A DNA stretch of 64,000 bases from Vibrio maritimus (GTDB taxonomy: Bacteria; Pseudomonadota; Gammaproteobacteria; Enterobacterales; Vibrionaceae): contig NZ_CP090438.1 in the NCBI RefSeq assembly GCF_021441885.1, positions 1,240,001 through 1,304,000 of the forward strand, written 5' to 3'. The translations under genes were made by a program, and so were the position numbers. Under the pieces are notes generated by a model. It searched no databases. It was not told the DNA's origin and saw nothing but the letters and a program-made list of their open reading frames with translations. Numbering within the stretch: the first letter of the stretch is position 1; each line of letters begins with the position of its first letter. Positions 8,806 to 16,779 of this stretch are shown here, piece by piece.

Positions 8806-8864
8806 GGATGTTGCTCCGTAAAGTGACCAAAGAATTGGTCGTTTGGGGTTAGAACCACTAACAC

Positions 8865-8893
8865 TGTCATTCCTGTGTAGACAGGAATCTACT
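8865..8893. repeat. Degenerate left end of the 79-bp MITE-like element
   Basis: TGTCATTCCTGTGTAGACAGGAATC matches the left palindrome of the two full copies at 8973 and 9082 but the right end is missing. It lies in the 390-base stretch between the SemiSWEET and GH4 genes, which otherwise holds only the two full copies and no credible gene. Confidence 0.6.
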
Positions 8894-8972
8894 AGAGGCT
8901 TTGTGCCCGGTTAGAATTGTTACCTATGAGCCCGGTCAATACCTTTTTAATTGTTATGACACTAAAAACCTC

Positions 8973-9051
8973 CGTCATTCCTGCGCAGGCAGGAATCTAC
9001 TTGAGGCCTGGTGCACGCTTGTAGAAGACCCCTGCCTGCGCAGGGGGGACG
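8973..9051. repeat. MITE-like palindromic element, copy 1
   Basis: 79 bp from CGTCATTCCTGCGCAGGC to the right-end GACG. The two ends are about 25-bp imperfect terminal inverted repeats, each itself a hairpin (ATTCCTGC-GCAG-GCAGGAAT on the left, a CCCCTGC/GCAGGGG stem on the right). Confidence 0.75.
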
Positions 9052-9081
9052 ACTATTTGGGTACACCAAAACCATCAACAC

Positions 9082-9160
9082 CGTCATTCCTGCGCAGGCA
9101 GGAATCTACTTAAGGCTTGGTATGCGCTTATAGAAGACCCCTGCCTGCGCAGGGGTGACG
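9082..9160. repeat. MITE-like palindromic element, copy 2
   Basis: 79 bp, same orientation as copy 1 and 109 bp downstream of it. It starts CGTCATTCCTGCGCAGGC and ends GCAGGGGTGACG. Left end versus reverse complement of right end differ at about 4 of 26 positions. No coding capacity. Confidence 0.75.
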
Positions 9161-9195
9161 ATAAATTTGAGTTAGTGAAACTGGCTAAACACCAA

Positions 9196-10533
9196 TTACT
9201 TCATTTCAACCCAATACTCTTTATTCGCTTCAATCAGGTCATCCAAAATCGCTTTCGCAACGGTCGCGCTTGGGATGGTTGCTGATAGAGTTAGTGCTTG
9301 CCAAAGTTTTTGGTAAGAGCCTTCTACGTGTGCTTCCACGACCAGCTTCTCAACCGAAACTTGTTGGTTCATCATGCCTTTTTGGAACTCAGGGATCGCG
9401 CCAATTTGCAGTGGTTTCGCACCTGTGTTGTCAACGATACATGGGATTTCTACCATGGCGGTTGGGTCGAAGTTACTGATAGCGCCGTTGTTTGGAACGA
9501 TAAGCAGCATGCGCTCTTTGGTGTTGAAGGCGATAGCAGTGGCTAGGTCAACAATGTAAGAGGCGTGCTCTTCCACTTCGATAGTGGTATCCACAGCTGT
9601 ACCTGCTGCGATAATGCGGTGGCACTCGGTGAATACTTCTTTCTCACGACCTTCCATGACTTCGTTGGCGCGGGTGAACTCTTTGTTTGAGTGCTCAACC
9701 ACGTAGTCTGGGTACATGTAGTACTTGAGGTACGTGTTTGGAATGGTTTCTGGGTCGAGTGCGTACACATCGCGAACCTTGATAAAGGTTTCTTTCCAAG
9801 ACTCATCAGTATGCTGAGCACCATTCATCGCGCTTGGTGGTAGGTAGCCGTTCTCTTTGATGTACTCTTTGATGCGTGGCATTAAGTCTTCACCTGTCTT
9901 CGCATCTTTAAATTCTTTCCACCAACCGAAGTGGTTTAGACCGTAGTACATGATGTCGAACTGTTTGCGGTCGTCGTAACCAAGGATCTCAGCGATGCGA
10001 GTCTCGATGCCGATTGGCATGTCACAGATATTCAGTACTTTGGAGTTTGGACGCATCACACGGCACGCTTCAGCAACGATAGCGGCTGGGTTTGAGTAAT
10101 TCAGCATCCATGCGTTTGGAGAGTATTTCTCCATGTAGTCGATCATCTCTATCACGGCAGGGATAGAGCGCAAGCCGTAAGCCACTCCGCCAGCACCACA
10201 GGTTTCTTGACCAACACAGCCATGACGTAGAGGGATTTTCTCGTCTTGCTCGCGCATTGCATAAAGACCTGCGCGAATGTGTGCCATACAGAAGTCGATG
10301 TCAGTGAACGCTTCTTCTGGGTCAGTGGTGTAAGAGAACTCGATATGTGGAGCGCGTTCTTTCAGTAAGATTCTGCATGCTTCAGCGATGGTTTCTTGGC
10401 GCTGAGCAAAGTTGTCATAGAATTTCAGCTTGCGGATTGGGAAACGCTCTTGGTTTTCAAGCAGCATCATTACGATACCTGGAGTGAAAGTTGAGCCGCC
10501 GCCTGCGATAACTACTGAGAATTCTTGTTTCAT
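9196..10533 (-). CDS. 6-phospho-alpha-glucosidase, glycoside hydrolase family 4 (maltose-6'-phosphate glucosidase)
   Basis: About 445 residues. GH4 features: N-terminal NAD site VVIAGGGSTFTPG, then GQET (Glu110), NICDMPIG with the Mn-binding Cys170 and catalytic Asp171, and GLNHFGW with metal-binding His201. These numbers sit one residue from those of the GlvA/MalH type. It would hydrolyse phosphorylated maltose-like sugars imported by the adjacent PTS permease to glucose-6-phosphate and glucose, using NAD and a divalent metal in the cytoplasm. I set the start at ATG 10533, which has GAGG at proper spacing. It follows the permease gene by 75 bases in the same direction. Confidence 0.92.
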   Translation of the reverse strand: MKQEFSVVIAGGGSTFTPGIVMMLLENQERFPIRKLKFYDNFAQRQETIAEACRILLKERAPHIEFSYTTDPEEAFTDIDFCMAHIRAGLYAMREQDEKIPLRHGCVGQETCGAGGVAYGLRSIPAVIEMIDYMEKYSPNAWMLNYSNPAAIVAEACRVMRPNSKVLNICDMPIGIETRIAEILGYDDRKQFDIMYYGLNHFGWWKEFKDAKTGEDLMPRIKEYIKENGYLPPSAMNGAQHTDESWKETFIKVRDVYALDPETIPNTYLKYYMYPDYVVEHSNKEFTRANEVMEGREKEVFTECHRIIAAGTAVDTTIEVEEHASYIVDLATAIAFNTKERMLLIVPNNGAISNFDPTAMVEIPCIVDNTGAKPLQIGAIPEFQKGMMNQQVSVEKLVVEAHVEGSYQKLWQALTLSATIPSATVAKAILDDLIEANKEYWVEMK

Positions 10534-10608
10534 GATATGCCTCACTTGGACTAGGGCGGCAAACTTTCCGCCCTTTATTATTAAAAACGTTGTTAGTTGT
10601 GGAGTTGT

Positions 10609-12225
10609 TTAGGTTGCTGGACTGAGTGCCATGTCCACGGTCTTTGAAGCGCTATATATTTTTTCGCACTCTTCTCTAAGTTGTGGGACATTCAGACCGA
10701 TAATCACTTGAATGGCCTTGCCGTTTTTGACGATGTTCACGGCGCCGGTTTCCATAAAGTACTCTGCTGACATCACTTTGCTTGGGTCTTTGACCGTGAC
10801 GCGAAGCCTTGTTGCGCAGTTACTTAGGTCTTCGATGTTGTGTACGCCGCCTAAGCCTTCGATTGTCTCTACGGCTTGGATTTGTAGAGGTGTTGCACCT
10901 GCCGCTGCGCCTTTACCTGTAATACCGTGCTTTTCATTGAAGTCTTGTTTGGTGTGTAGCTTCATTTCAGCCTCGCCACGACCAGCGATTGGCACGTCGA
11001 ACTTGACGATAAGGTACTTAAAAGTCACGTAGTAGATAGCTGTGAAACATAGACCGATAGCAATTTGTGTAATGACCATGCTGGTGTGGTTGCCAAGCAG
11101 CGGAATCCAGTTGCCGGTTGCGAACTCAATCAGACCGCCACCCATGTTGCCGACAACGCCGAAGGTATACATCACCATTGCCATGGTACCCGCTAGAATC
11201 GCATGGATAGCGAACAGCCAAGGTGCAATGAATAGGAAGGTAAACTCTAATGGCTCTGTAATTCCCACCAATACCGCTGTAAGTGTTGCTGGAATAAGCA
11301 GCGCAGCGACTTTCTTACGATTTTCTGGTTTAGCAGTGTGGTACATCGCTAGTGCAATACCTGTACAGCCGAAGATCTTAGAGTTGCCGTGCAGAGCAAA
11401 GCCGCCAGCAGGGAAAAGATCTTTCATCGATTGCGCAGATTGAGTAAAGGTCTCTAGGTTAGTAAACCAGTCAACAACGATGCCGTTTGGTGTCGCGACG
11501 TTACCGTAGACAAATGGGGCGTAAACAAAGTGGTGCAGACCTGTTGGAATCAAAATTCGTTCTAAGAATGTGTATAGCCAAACACCGAATGAACCTGAGC
11601 TTACTAAGAAGCCTTGTAGGTTTAAGATGCCATGCTGGATAGAAGGCCAGATATAAAGCGTAAGCCAAGCTGCTGGTAGCATTGCGAAGAATGAGATCAT
11701 CGCTACGAATGAGGCACCTTGGAAAATACCTAAGTACGTTGGTAGCTGTTTTTCAAACGTGCGGTTGTGAATCCAGGTAACAAAGCCAGAGATAATGATG
11801 GCACCAAAGATACCGGTATCTAGCGTCTTAATACCTGCAATTTCAGTCAGTCCAGACGTGCCGCCAATAGCTTGAGAGAAGTCAACGCCAAAGAACTCGC
11901 CCCAGAATCCACCCATTGCACCAACAAAGTAGTTGAAGGTGAGATAAGAGACCATTACGACCATAACAGCTCGAGCGTGAGCGGTTTTTGCAAGACCGAT
12001 TGGCAGGCCAACTGCAAACAGAAGTGCCATATTGCGGAAGATAGTCCAGCCACCTTCTTCAATGACTTGCAGAATTTGATAGTACAGACCGTCTTTATCG
12101 GCGAGATCGCCTACAAAGATGGGGTTTTTTAGAACAATGGTTAGTCCCACTAAAATCCCGACAAAAGGGAACAGCAAAACTGGGGTAAACATTGCTCCAC
12201 CTAAGCGTTGGATAGCACTTAACAT
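10609..12225 (-). CDS. Alpha-glucoside-specific PTS transporter, EIICB
   Basis: 538 residues. The first about 420 form the EIIC membrane domain, with many helices and the substrate-region motif GITEPLEFTFLFIAPWLF. The last 90 residues are an EIIB domain whose phosphorylated cysteine is Cys470 in IEDLSNCATRLRV. It resembles the MalB/AglA/GlvCB family that imports and phosphorylates maltose and related alpha-glucosides; EIIA must come from elsewhere. It is the first gene of a two-gene operon with the GH4 hydrolase. The 292-bp region upstream, shared with the divergent GntR regulator, holds a palindromic candidate operator. Confidence 0.92.
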   Translation of the reverse strand: MLSAIQRLGGAMFTPVLLFPFVGILVGLTIVLKNPIFVGDLADKDGLYYQILQVIEEGGWTIFRNMALLFAVGLPIGLAKTAHARAVMVVMVSYLTFNYFVGAMGGFWGEFFGVDFSQAIGGTSGLTEIAGIKTLDTGIFGAIIISGFVTWIHNRTFEKQLPTYLGIFQGASFVAMISFFAMLPAAWLTLYIWPSIQHGILNLQGFLVSSGSFGVWLYTFLERILIPTGLHHFVYAPFVYGNVATPNGIVVDWFTNLETFTQSAQSMKDLFPAGGFALHGNSKIFGCTGIALAMYHTAKPENRKKVAALLIPATLTAVLVGITEPLEFTFLFIAPWLFAIHAILAGTMAMVMYTFGVVGNMGGGLIEFATGNWIPLLGNHTSMVITQIAIGLCFTAIYYVTFKYLIVKFDVPIAGRGEAEMKLHTKQDFNEKHGITGKGAAAGATPLQIQAVETIEGLGGVHNIEDLSNCATRLRVTVKDPSKVMSAEYFMETGAVNIVKNGKAIQVIIGLNVPQLREECEKIYSASKTVDMALSPAT

Positions 12226-12406
12226 GGAAGGGTCCTTTTTGTTATTGGTTTTGTTATTTATTGATGTAATAACTTTTTTGTTTCTCGTTGTCTTTCGACA
12301 CCATTAACGTTACGCCTGAAAAATAAACATGACAAATATATAATGAATAAAGTGTGATTGAGTACAAATAAAGCACCAAATATGTGATTTGAGGCATAAA
12401 AAGACA

Positions 12407-12416
12407 CCTATATAGG
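12407..12416. promoter_or_regulatory. Candidate GntR/UTRA operator
   Basis: Perfect 10-bp palindrome CCTATATAGG flanked by A-tracts and T-tracts, with looser outer dyad ACA/TGT. It lies about midway between the PTS operon and the divergent regulator. The core resembles HutC-subfamily GntR sites, which carry a T-A centre between GT/AC-rich arms. Binding by the neighbouring regulator is inferred. Confidence 0.45.
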
Positions 12417-12517
12417 ATGTTTTTAGTCTGTGGTGAGGAAGTTGTGACGGATATGGCTTAATTGGTTATTGATTTGTATTTAGGGTGGTGATAGCTTGGC
12501 AGCTACGAGGTGAGAAA

Positions 12518-13216
12518 ATGTTATATAAAAAGGTAATGCAGGACCTTAAGTCCCGCATTGATTCGGAAGAGTTTGCCATTGGTGACACGCTTCCTACCGA
12601 GCGAGACCTTATCGATGCGTATTCCGTTAGTCGCATCACGGTGCGAAAAGCCATCGAAGAATTGGTTAAGCTCGGCTTAGTCGAAAAACGTCAGGGCGCA
12701 GGCTCGACAATTATCGGCAAAACCATGACAGGTTCTATGTCGAACCTACGCAGTACCAGTGAATATATGAGTGATGCAGGGTCGACGCTTGAGTACAAGG
12801 TGGTCGAGTTTACCCTGGCAGATCCTGATGAAGATGTGGCTGCTGCGCTAAAGATTGGTATGGATGAGAAGGTCTATTTCATTCGCCGCTTTAAGCTGAT
12901 TAATGGTGTGCCATCTATCTATGAAGACTCCTATATGCCGGTTGCGATGTTCCCACAAATGAACATCATGTCGCTACAAGGTTCTAAGTATCAGTATCTT
13001 GAAAAAGATCTCGGCCTACAGATCGATGGCGCGCTACAAGATTTTGAAGCCGTGATGCCAGATAGCCATTTATGCGAGGTATTTGAAATACCCTCCGATG
13101 TGCCGATCATTCGATTGCTCTCGACGGGTAAGCTGAAAGACGGCAGTATATTTGAGTACACCAAACTCTACTTCAAACCGAATACTTATTCATACAAGCA
13201 CTATCTAAAACGATAA
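12518..13216 (+). CDS. GntR family (HutC/UTRA subfamily) transcriptional regulator
   Basis: 232 residues. A winged helix occupies residues 1-70 (DTLPTERDLIDAYSVSR then ITVRKAIEELVKLGLVEKRQ). A UTRA ligand domain follows to the C-terminus (YFIRRFKLINGVPSIYEDSY and IRLLSTGKLKDGSIFEYTKL). I set the start at ATG 12518 because AGGTGAG precedes it; an upstream in-frame GTG lacks this. The gene is divergent from the alpha-glucoside PTS operon, so it most likely controls that operon in response to a phosphorylated sugar, as known for TreR/MalR-type members. A 9-bp inverted repeat at 13228-13253 may mark its 3' end, but no T-run follows. Confidence 0.88.
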   Translation: MLYKKVMQDLKSRIDSEEFAIGDTLPTERDLIDAYSVSRITVRKAIEELVKLGLVEKRQGAGSTIIGKTMTGSMSNLRSTSEYMSDAGSTLEYKVVEFTLADPDEDVAAALKIGMDEKVYFIRRFKLINGVPSIYEDSYMPVAMFPQMNIMSLQGSKYQYLEKDLGLQIDGALQDFEAVMPDSHLCEVFEIPSDVPIIRLLSTGKLKDGSIFEYTKLYFKPNTYSYKHYLKR

Positions 13217-13464
13217 GTGATTGTCTAGTTCGAGGGGCACATCTCCCTCGAACTCCTTCAAACTCCCCACTTTCAATACAAAGCATTACACCCCTTGACG
13301 GATTAAATATATAGACTATTTCTTTCTATATCGGCACTAATAATTCAAGTTTATGAATTGTTTGGGATTTTACAGAGAATTGACGTAGCGGTCTTTTCTG
13401 CACCGCTTAACCTCAGTAGAGTTTGCCGCCAAACCCCTGAAATTGACCGAGTCCAAGGGAGTCT

Positions 13465-14955
13465 ATGCTGTCTACCATTCTTCACTTTGATCAACATCCA
13501 ACGTCAACGAATGATGTTGCACGCTCACATCGAGCGGCCGCCATCTGGTGTTTCGTCTACGCAATCGCGTGGTCGTTGGTGTCCTATAATCTCGATCCTG
13601 CTGTGCCTTACGATGCCATCGAGGCATTAAACTGGGCAAGCAATGGTGAGTTGGGTAGTCCAAAGAACCCTTGGTTGGTTGGGGTTGTGGCGCGCATCCT
13701 TTTGTTGTCACCTTCGCCTGAGTTTTCTTCTGCGCATTGGTATGTTGGACACTTCTTCGTTGTTGCCGCGGGCATGCTTGGCTGCTATCGCCTCGCTTAT
13801 AAGCTGACAGATTCCGTCGCGTTTGCCTGGCTTGGTATGCTGACGCTTAACTTGTCTGGTGTTATCAACTTTGATGCGATTCCTTATAACGACAACTTTT
13901 TGTTGTTTGGCTCTTGGTCTTGGATCTTGCTACTGTTTGTCAAAGCGGTATATGAAGACTCGAGATGGTGGATTGCGTTTGGGGTATTAGCGGGCTTATC
14001 TGCCATGGCGAAGTACTCGACATTTGCACCCGTAGCCATGGTATTTATCTTGAGCCTGACTGTACCGAGCGTTCGTCGTTTTTGGCGTGACCGTAATTTC
14101 TATATTGGGATTGTCGCATTCCTTGCTTTGGTGACTCCGAACTTCTTTTGGATGTTCGCAAACAACTTTTCTTCGGTGAAGTGGGTAGGGAGCCAAGTTG
14201 CGGCTCAGCTTAGCCCGGGAAGTTGGTTAGCGTTGCTTTCGGTATTCTATCCGCTGATTCTTTTGGCTGGGCTATTGGGCAAACGTGGTTTGCGCTTTAC
14301 GAAACAAGTGCCAGAGAAGGTGTGGCTAACGGCTTTTGTTTTGTTTGCACCCCTTGTCGTGATTATGGCTTGGTTTTCGTTCCATGCTGGTGGTCGACTA
14401 GTAGAGTGGCTTCACCCGTTCTTTATGCCAGCGCCAGCCGTACTGGTGGCGTTTTTAAAGAAAGAGGTGATTGGCTCGCTGTCTCGCGCTTTCAAGGTTC
14501 TGTTCTTCATGGGGCTTTTGATGATCGTCGGGTATAGCTCGGTGATGGTGTTTAACGTGCGCAATGCGGGTCAGTATTTCTCGGGCTTTAAGACGTTAAG
14601 CCATGAAGCTGAACAGTATTGGTATGAGCATTCTGATAAGCCGCTTAAGTTGGTTGGAGGTTCTGGTTTGGCAGAGTGGCTAACCTTCTACATCGCGCCT
14701 CACCCTATGGTGACCAACCCTTGGGATAACGAGACGCTGCCGAATATCTATAATCGCAATATCTCTGCAGAACAAATCGAGGCTGAAGGTGCATTTTTGC
14801 TTGGTGCTGAAGGCGCTGGGTGTAGTGAGAATGCGTTTTCACACTTTACGAATCATTGGCCAGAGTTTGAGGTAGAGAGTACGAAAGAAGTGGTTTACAA
14901 GAATAGTCCGGAAGAGCCAGAGGTGTTGGTTTGTTTTGGGGTTGTGAGTCCGTAG
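13465..14955 (+). CDS. GT39/ArnT-like integral membrane glycosyltransferase
   Basis: 496 residues. A cytoplasmic N-terminal tail precedes the first helix (CFVYAIAWSLVSYNL). The acidic loop motif after helix 1 (DPAVPYDAIEALNWA) is where GT-C enzymes such as ArnT and PMT carry the catalytic Asp. About ten further hydrophobic segments follow, then a soluble C-terminal part. Such enzymes move a sugar from a polyprenyl carrier onto lipid A or protein at the periplasmic face. The acceptor is unknown and there are no arn genes here. The start is supported by AAGGGAG. The gene is isolated: a divergent-looking AT-rich region lies upstream and a repeat array begins five bases downstream. Confidence 0.8.
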   Translation: MLSTILHFDQHPTSTNDVARSHRAAAIWCFVYAIAWSLVSYNLDPAVPYDAIEALNWASNGELGSPKNPWLVGVVARILLLSPSPEFSSAHWYVGHFFVVAAGMLGCYRLAYKLTDSVAFAWLGMLTLNLSGVINFDAIPYNDNFLLFGSWSWILLLFVKAVYEDSRWWIAFGVLAGLSAMAKYSTFAPVAMVFILSLTVPSVRRFWRDRNFYIGIVAFLALVTPNFFWMFANNFSSVKWVGSQVAAQLSPGSWLALLSVFYPLILLAGLLGKRGLRFTKQVPEKVWLTAFVLFAPLVVIMAWFSFHAGGRLVEWLHPFFMPAPAVLVAFLKKEVIGSLSRAFKVLFFMGLLMIVGYSSVMVFNVRNAGQYFSGFKTLSHEAEQYWYEHSDKPLKLVGGSGLAEWLTFYIAPHPMVTNPWDNETLPNIYNRNISAEQIEAEGAFLLGAEGAGCSENAFSHFTNHWPEFEVESTKEVVYKNSPEEPEVLVCFGVVSP

Positions 14956-14960
14956 TTTGG

Positions 14961-15655
14961 CGATGCGAAGGTGGGAACTAGCCTTGTGTTCTCCCTTTAA
15001 TATAGGGGGAGCTAGAGGGGGTAACGCGGATTGACCGTTGGCGATTGAAGCTAGATTCAGACTCTGCGTTTCACCCCTCCCAGCCTCCCCTTAGTAAGGG
15101 GAGGAGCCAGTGCTCGCTATCGCGTAGCTCACTAAACAGGCGATGCGACGATAGGAGCTAGCCTTCTGTTCTCCCCATAATATAGGGGGAGCTAGAGGGG
15201 GTAAAGCGGACTAACAGTTAGCGATTGAAGCTAGATTCAAGCTCCGCGTTCCACCCCTCCCAGCCTCCCCTTAGCAAGGGGAGGAGCTATAAGCTCGCTT
15301 CGCGTAGCTCACTAAACAGGCGATGTGACGATAGGAACTAGCCTTCTGTTCTCCCCCTATATAGGGGGAGCTAGAGGGGGTAAAGCGGACTAACAGTTAG
15401 CGTCTGAAGCTAGATTTAGCCTCCGCGTTTCACCCCTCCCAGCCTCCCCTTAGCAAGGGGAGGAGCTATAATCTCGCTGCCGCTAAGCTTACGAAAAGGC
15501 AAATGCGACGATAGGAGCTAGCCTTCTGTTCTCCCCCTAATGTAGGGGGAGCTAGAGGGGGTAAAGCGGACTAACAGTTAGCGCCTGAAGCTAGATTTAG
15601 CCATCGCGTTTACACCCCTCCCAGCTACGTGCGCCGCTTACAAGGGGAGGAGCCA
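14961..15655. repeat. Array A: four tandem copies of a 180-bp intergenic repeat
   Basis: Units begin at 14961, 15141, 15321 and 15501 (anchor CGATGCGACGATAGGAGCTA), so the period is exactly 180 bp; the last copy ends about 25 bases short. Each unit has two GC-rich hairpins: one like CTCCCCCTATATAGGGGGAG (perfect at 15351-15370) followed by CTAGAGGGGGTAAAGCGG, the other CCTCCCCTT-agc-AAGGGGAGG (15264-15284). The last unit has its second hairpin's left arm replaced (ctacgtgcgccgctta). There are no open frames of note. The array fills the whole gap between the glycosyltransferase and metR. The same family recurs at 59779-60360. Confidence 0.92.
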
Positions 15656-15666
15656 AACTGCCTCCC

Positions 15667-16578
15667 TTAAGCCACTTTAATCCCTTCCAAATGCTGTTGA
15701 CACTGTGCTCGCGCAGTCCCAAAAAACGCTTGTAAATAGTGCTTATCTTTCTCACCATTTCGAACCGCGGCGAATAAACGTCGCCACAAACCATCACCCA
15801 GCGGGCGACTGGTAATTAACCCTTGACGTGAAAACTCACTAACTGCCCAATTCGGCAATGCAGCGACCCCCAAACCTGCGGAAACCATCTGAACCAGCAT
15901 GAGTGTATTGTCCGCCTGTTTCCATCTGTTGGGCTCAATTCCTGCTGGCGTTAGAAAGTGTTTAACCACGTCGAGTCGCTGCTTTTGTACTGGATAGGTA
16001 AGTAAAGTTTGGTCCGCCAAATCCTCTGGCTCAATATATTCTTTTTCGGCTAATGGATGGGATAGGGAAGTAACTAAGCGCATCTCGAAATCAAATAAAG
16101 GTTCATAATGCACTTCAGATCGAGGTTGGATGTCTGAGGTGATCACGAGATCTAACTCACCACCGACTAACGCAGGGAGTGGTTCAAACCCAAAACCAGA
16201 AGAAAAGTCGAGTTCGACATGGGGCCATGCGAGTTGGTATTCCTTAAGGGCAGGCATGAGCCATTGAAAACAGGAGTGACAGTCTATCGCCATATGAAGT
16301 CTGCCATTCACATCTTCTTTTAACCCCGCAAGGTCGCCTTCTGCTTGAGCGATTCTAGGCAGAACCTCATTGGCTAAGTTAAGAAGGATCTCACCCTCAG
16401 AAGTAAACTTCACCGGACGAGTTTTGCGAATAAAAAGTTGGGATCCGATACGAGCTTCAAGATCTTTTAATTGGTGAGACAACGCCGATTGCGTCAAGTG
16501 TAATGAAGTCGCCGTTGCTGTTAATGAACCAGTGTCCCGCAGCGACGCGAGCGTTTTTAAGTGCTTTAACTCAATCAT
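15667..16578 (-). CDS. metR: LysR family activator MetR
   Basis: 303 residues, the family's usual length. The N-terminal helix-turn-helix (SLTATATSLHLTQSALSHQL) and the effector domain, with the MetR-typical stretch HMAIDCHSCFQWLMPALKEY, are clear. MetR activates metE and other methionine genes with homocysteine as co-effector. It is divergent from metE with 201 bp between, as in other enterics and vibrios. The start follows GAGGGAATTTC. The MetJ boxes and a MetR-like site in the shared region suggest both repression by methionine and activation by MetR. Confidence 0.95.
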   Translation of the reverse strand: MIELKHLKTLASLRDTGSLTATATSLHLTQSALSHQLKDLEARIGSQLFIRKTRPVKFTSEGEILLNLANEVLPRIAQAEGDLAGLKEDVNGRLHMAIDCHSCFQWLMPALKEYQLAWPHVELDFSSGFGFEPLPALVGGELDLVITSDIQPRSEVHYEPLFDFEMRLVTSLSHPLAEKEYIEPEDLADQTLLTYPVQKQRLDVVKHFLTPAGIEPNRWKQADNTLMLVQMVSAGLGVAALPNWAVSEFSRQGLITSRPLGDGLWRRLFAAVRNGEKDKHYLQAFFGTARAQCQQHLEGIKVA

Positions 16579-16635
16579 GAAATTCCCTCATCCTTAATCC
16601 CTTTTCATTAACTTACCGTGATTTTTAGGATATGT

Positions 16636-16651
16636 AAACGTCTAGACGTCT
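16636..16651. promoter_or_regulatory. Tandem MetJ boxes in the metR-metE promoter region
   Basis: Two adjoining 8-mers: AAACGTCT (7 of 8 to the met-box consensus AGACGTCT) and AGACGTCT (8 of 8). Tandem met boxes are the minimum MetJ operator. They lie 58 bases from the metR start and 129 from metE, so MetJ could repress both. Confidence 0.85.
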
Positions 16652-16672
16652 AAATGAGAAATTCTTCTTTCA

Positions 16673-16685
16673 TGAGAATCCTTCA
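16673..16685. promoter_or_regulatory. Candidate MetR binding site
   Basis: TGAGAATCCTTCA fits the MetR consensus TGAANNWNNTTCA with one mismatch. It lies 95-107 bases upstream of the metE start, a sensible place for activation. Confidence 0.6.
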
Positions 16686-16779
16686 TATTTATGGTGAATG
16701 AATTGCGATTGTTCATGTTGTGCGGTTGAGAGATGCTTTAGCCATCCAGACTGCTAACGAAAAATAAAAGGACAATACT

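Noticed and set aside
8865..9160. Palindromes here as terminators of the GH4 or SemiSWEET gene
   Set aside because: They carry terminal inverted repeats and direct copies without T-runs, and the SemiSWEET gene has its own terminator on the other side.
11042..11443. 133-codon open frame antisense to the PTS permease
   Set aside because: It mirrors conserved EIIC helices and has no start signals.
14961..15655. Tandem repeats as a CRISPR array
   Set aside because: The period is 180 bp with similarity across the entire unit, so there is no short repeat with unique spacers, and no cas genes are near.
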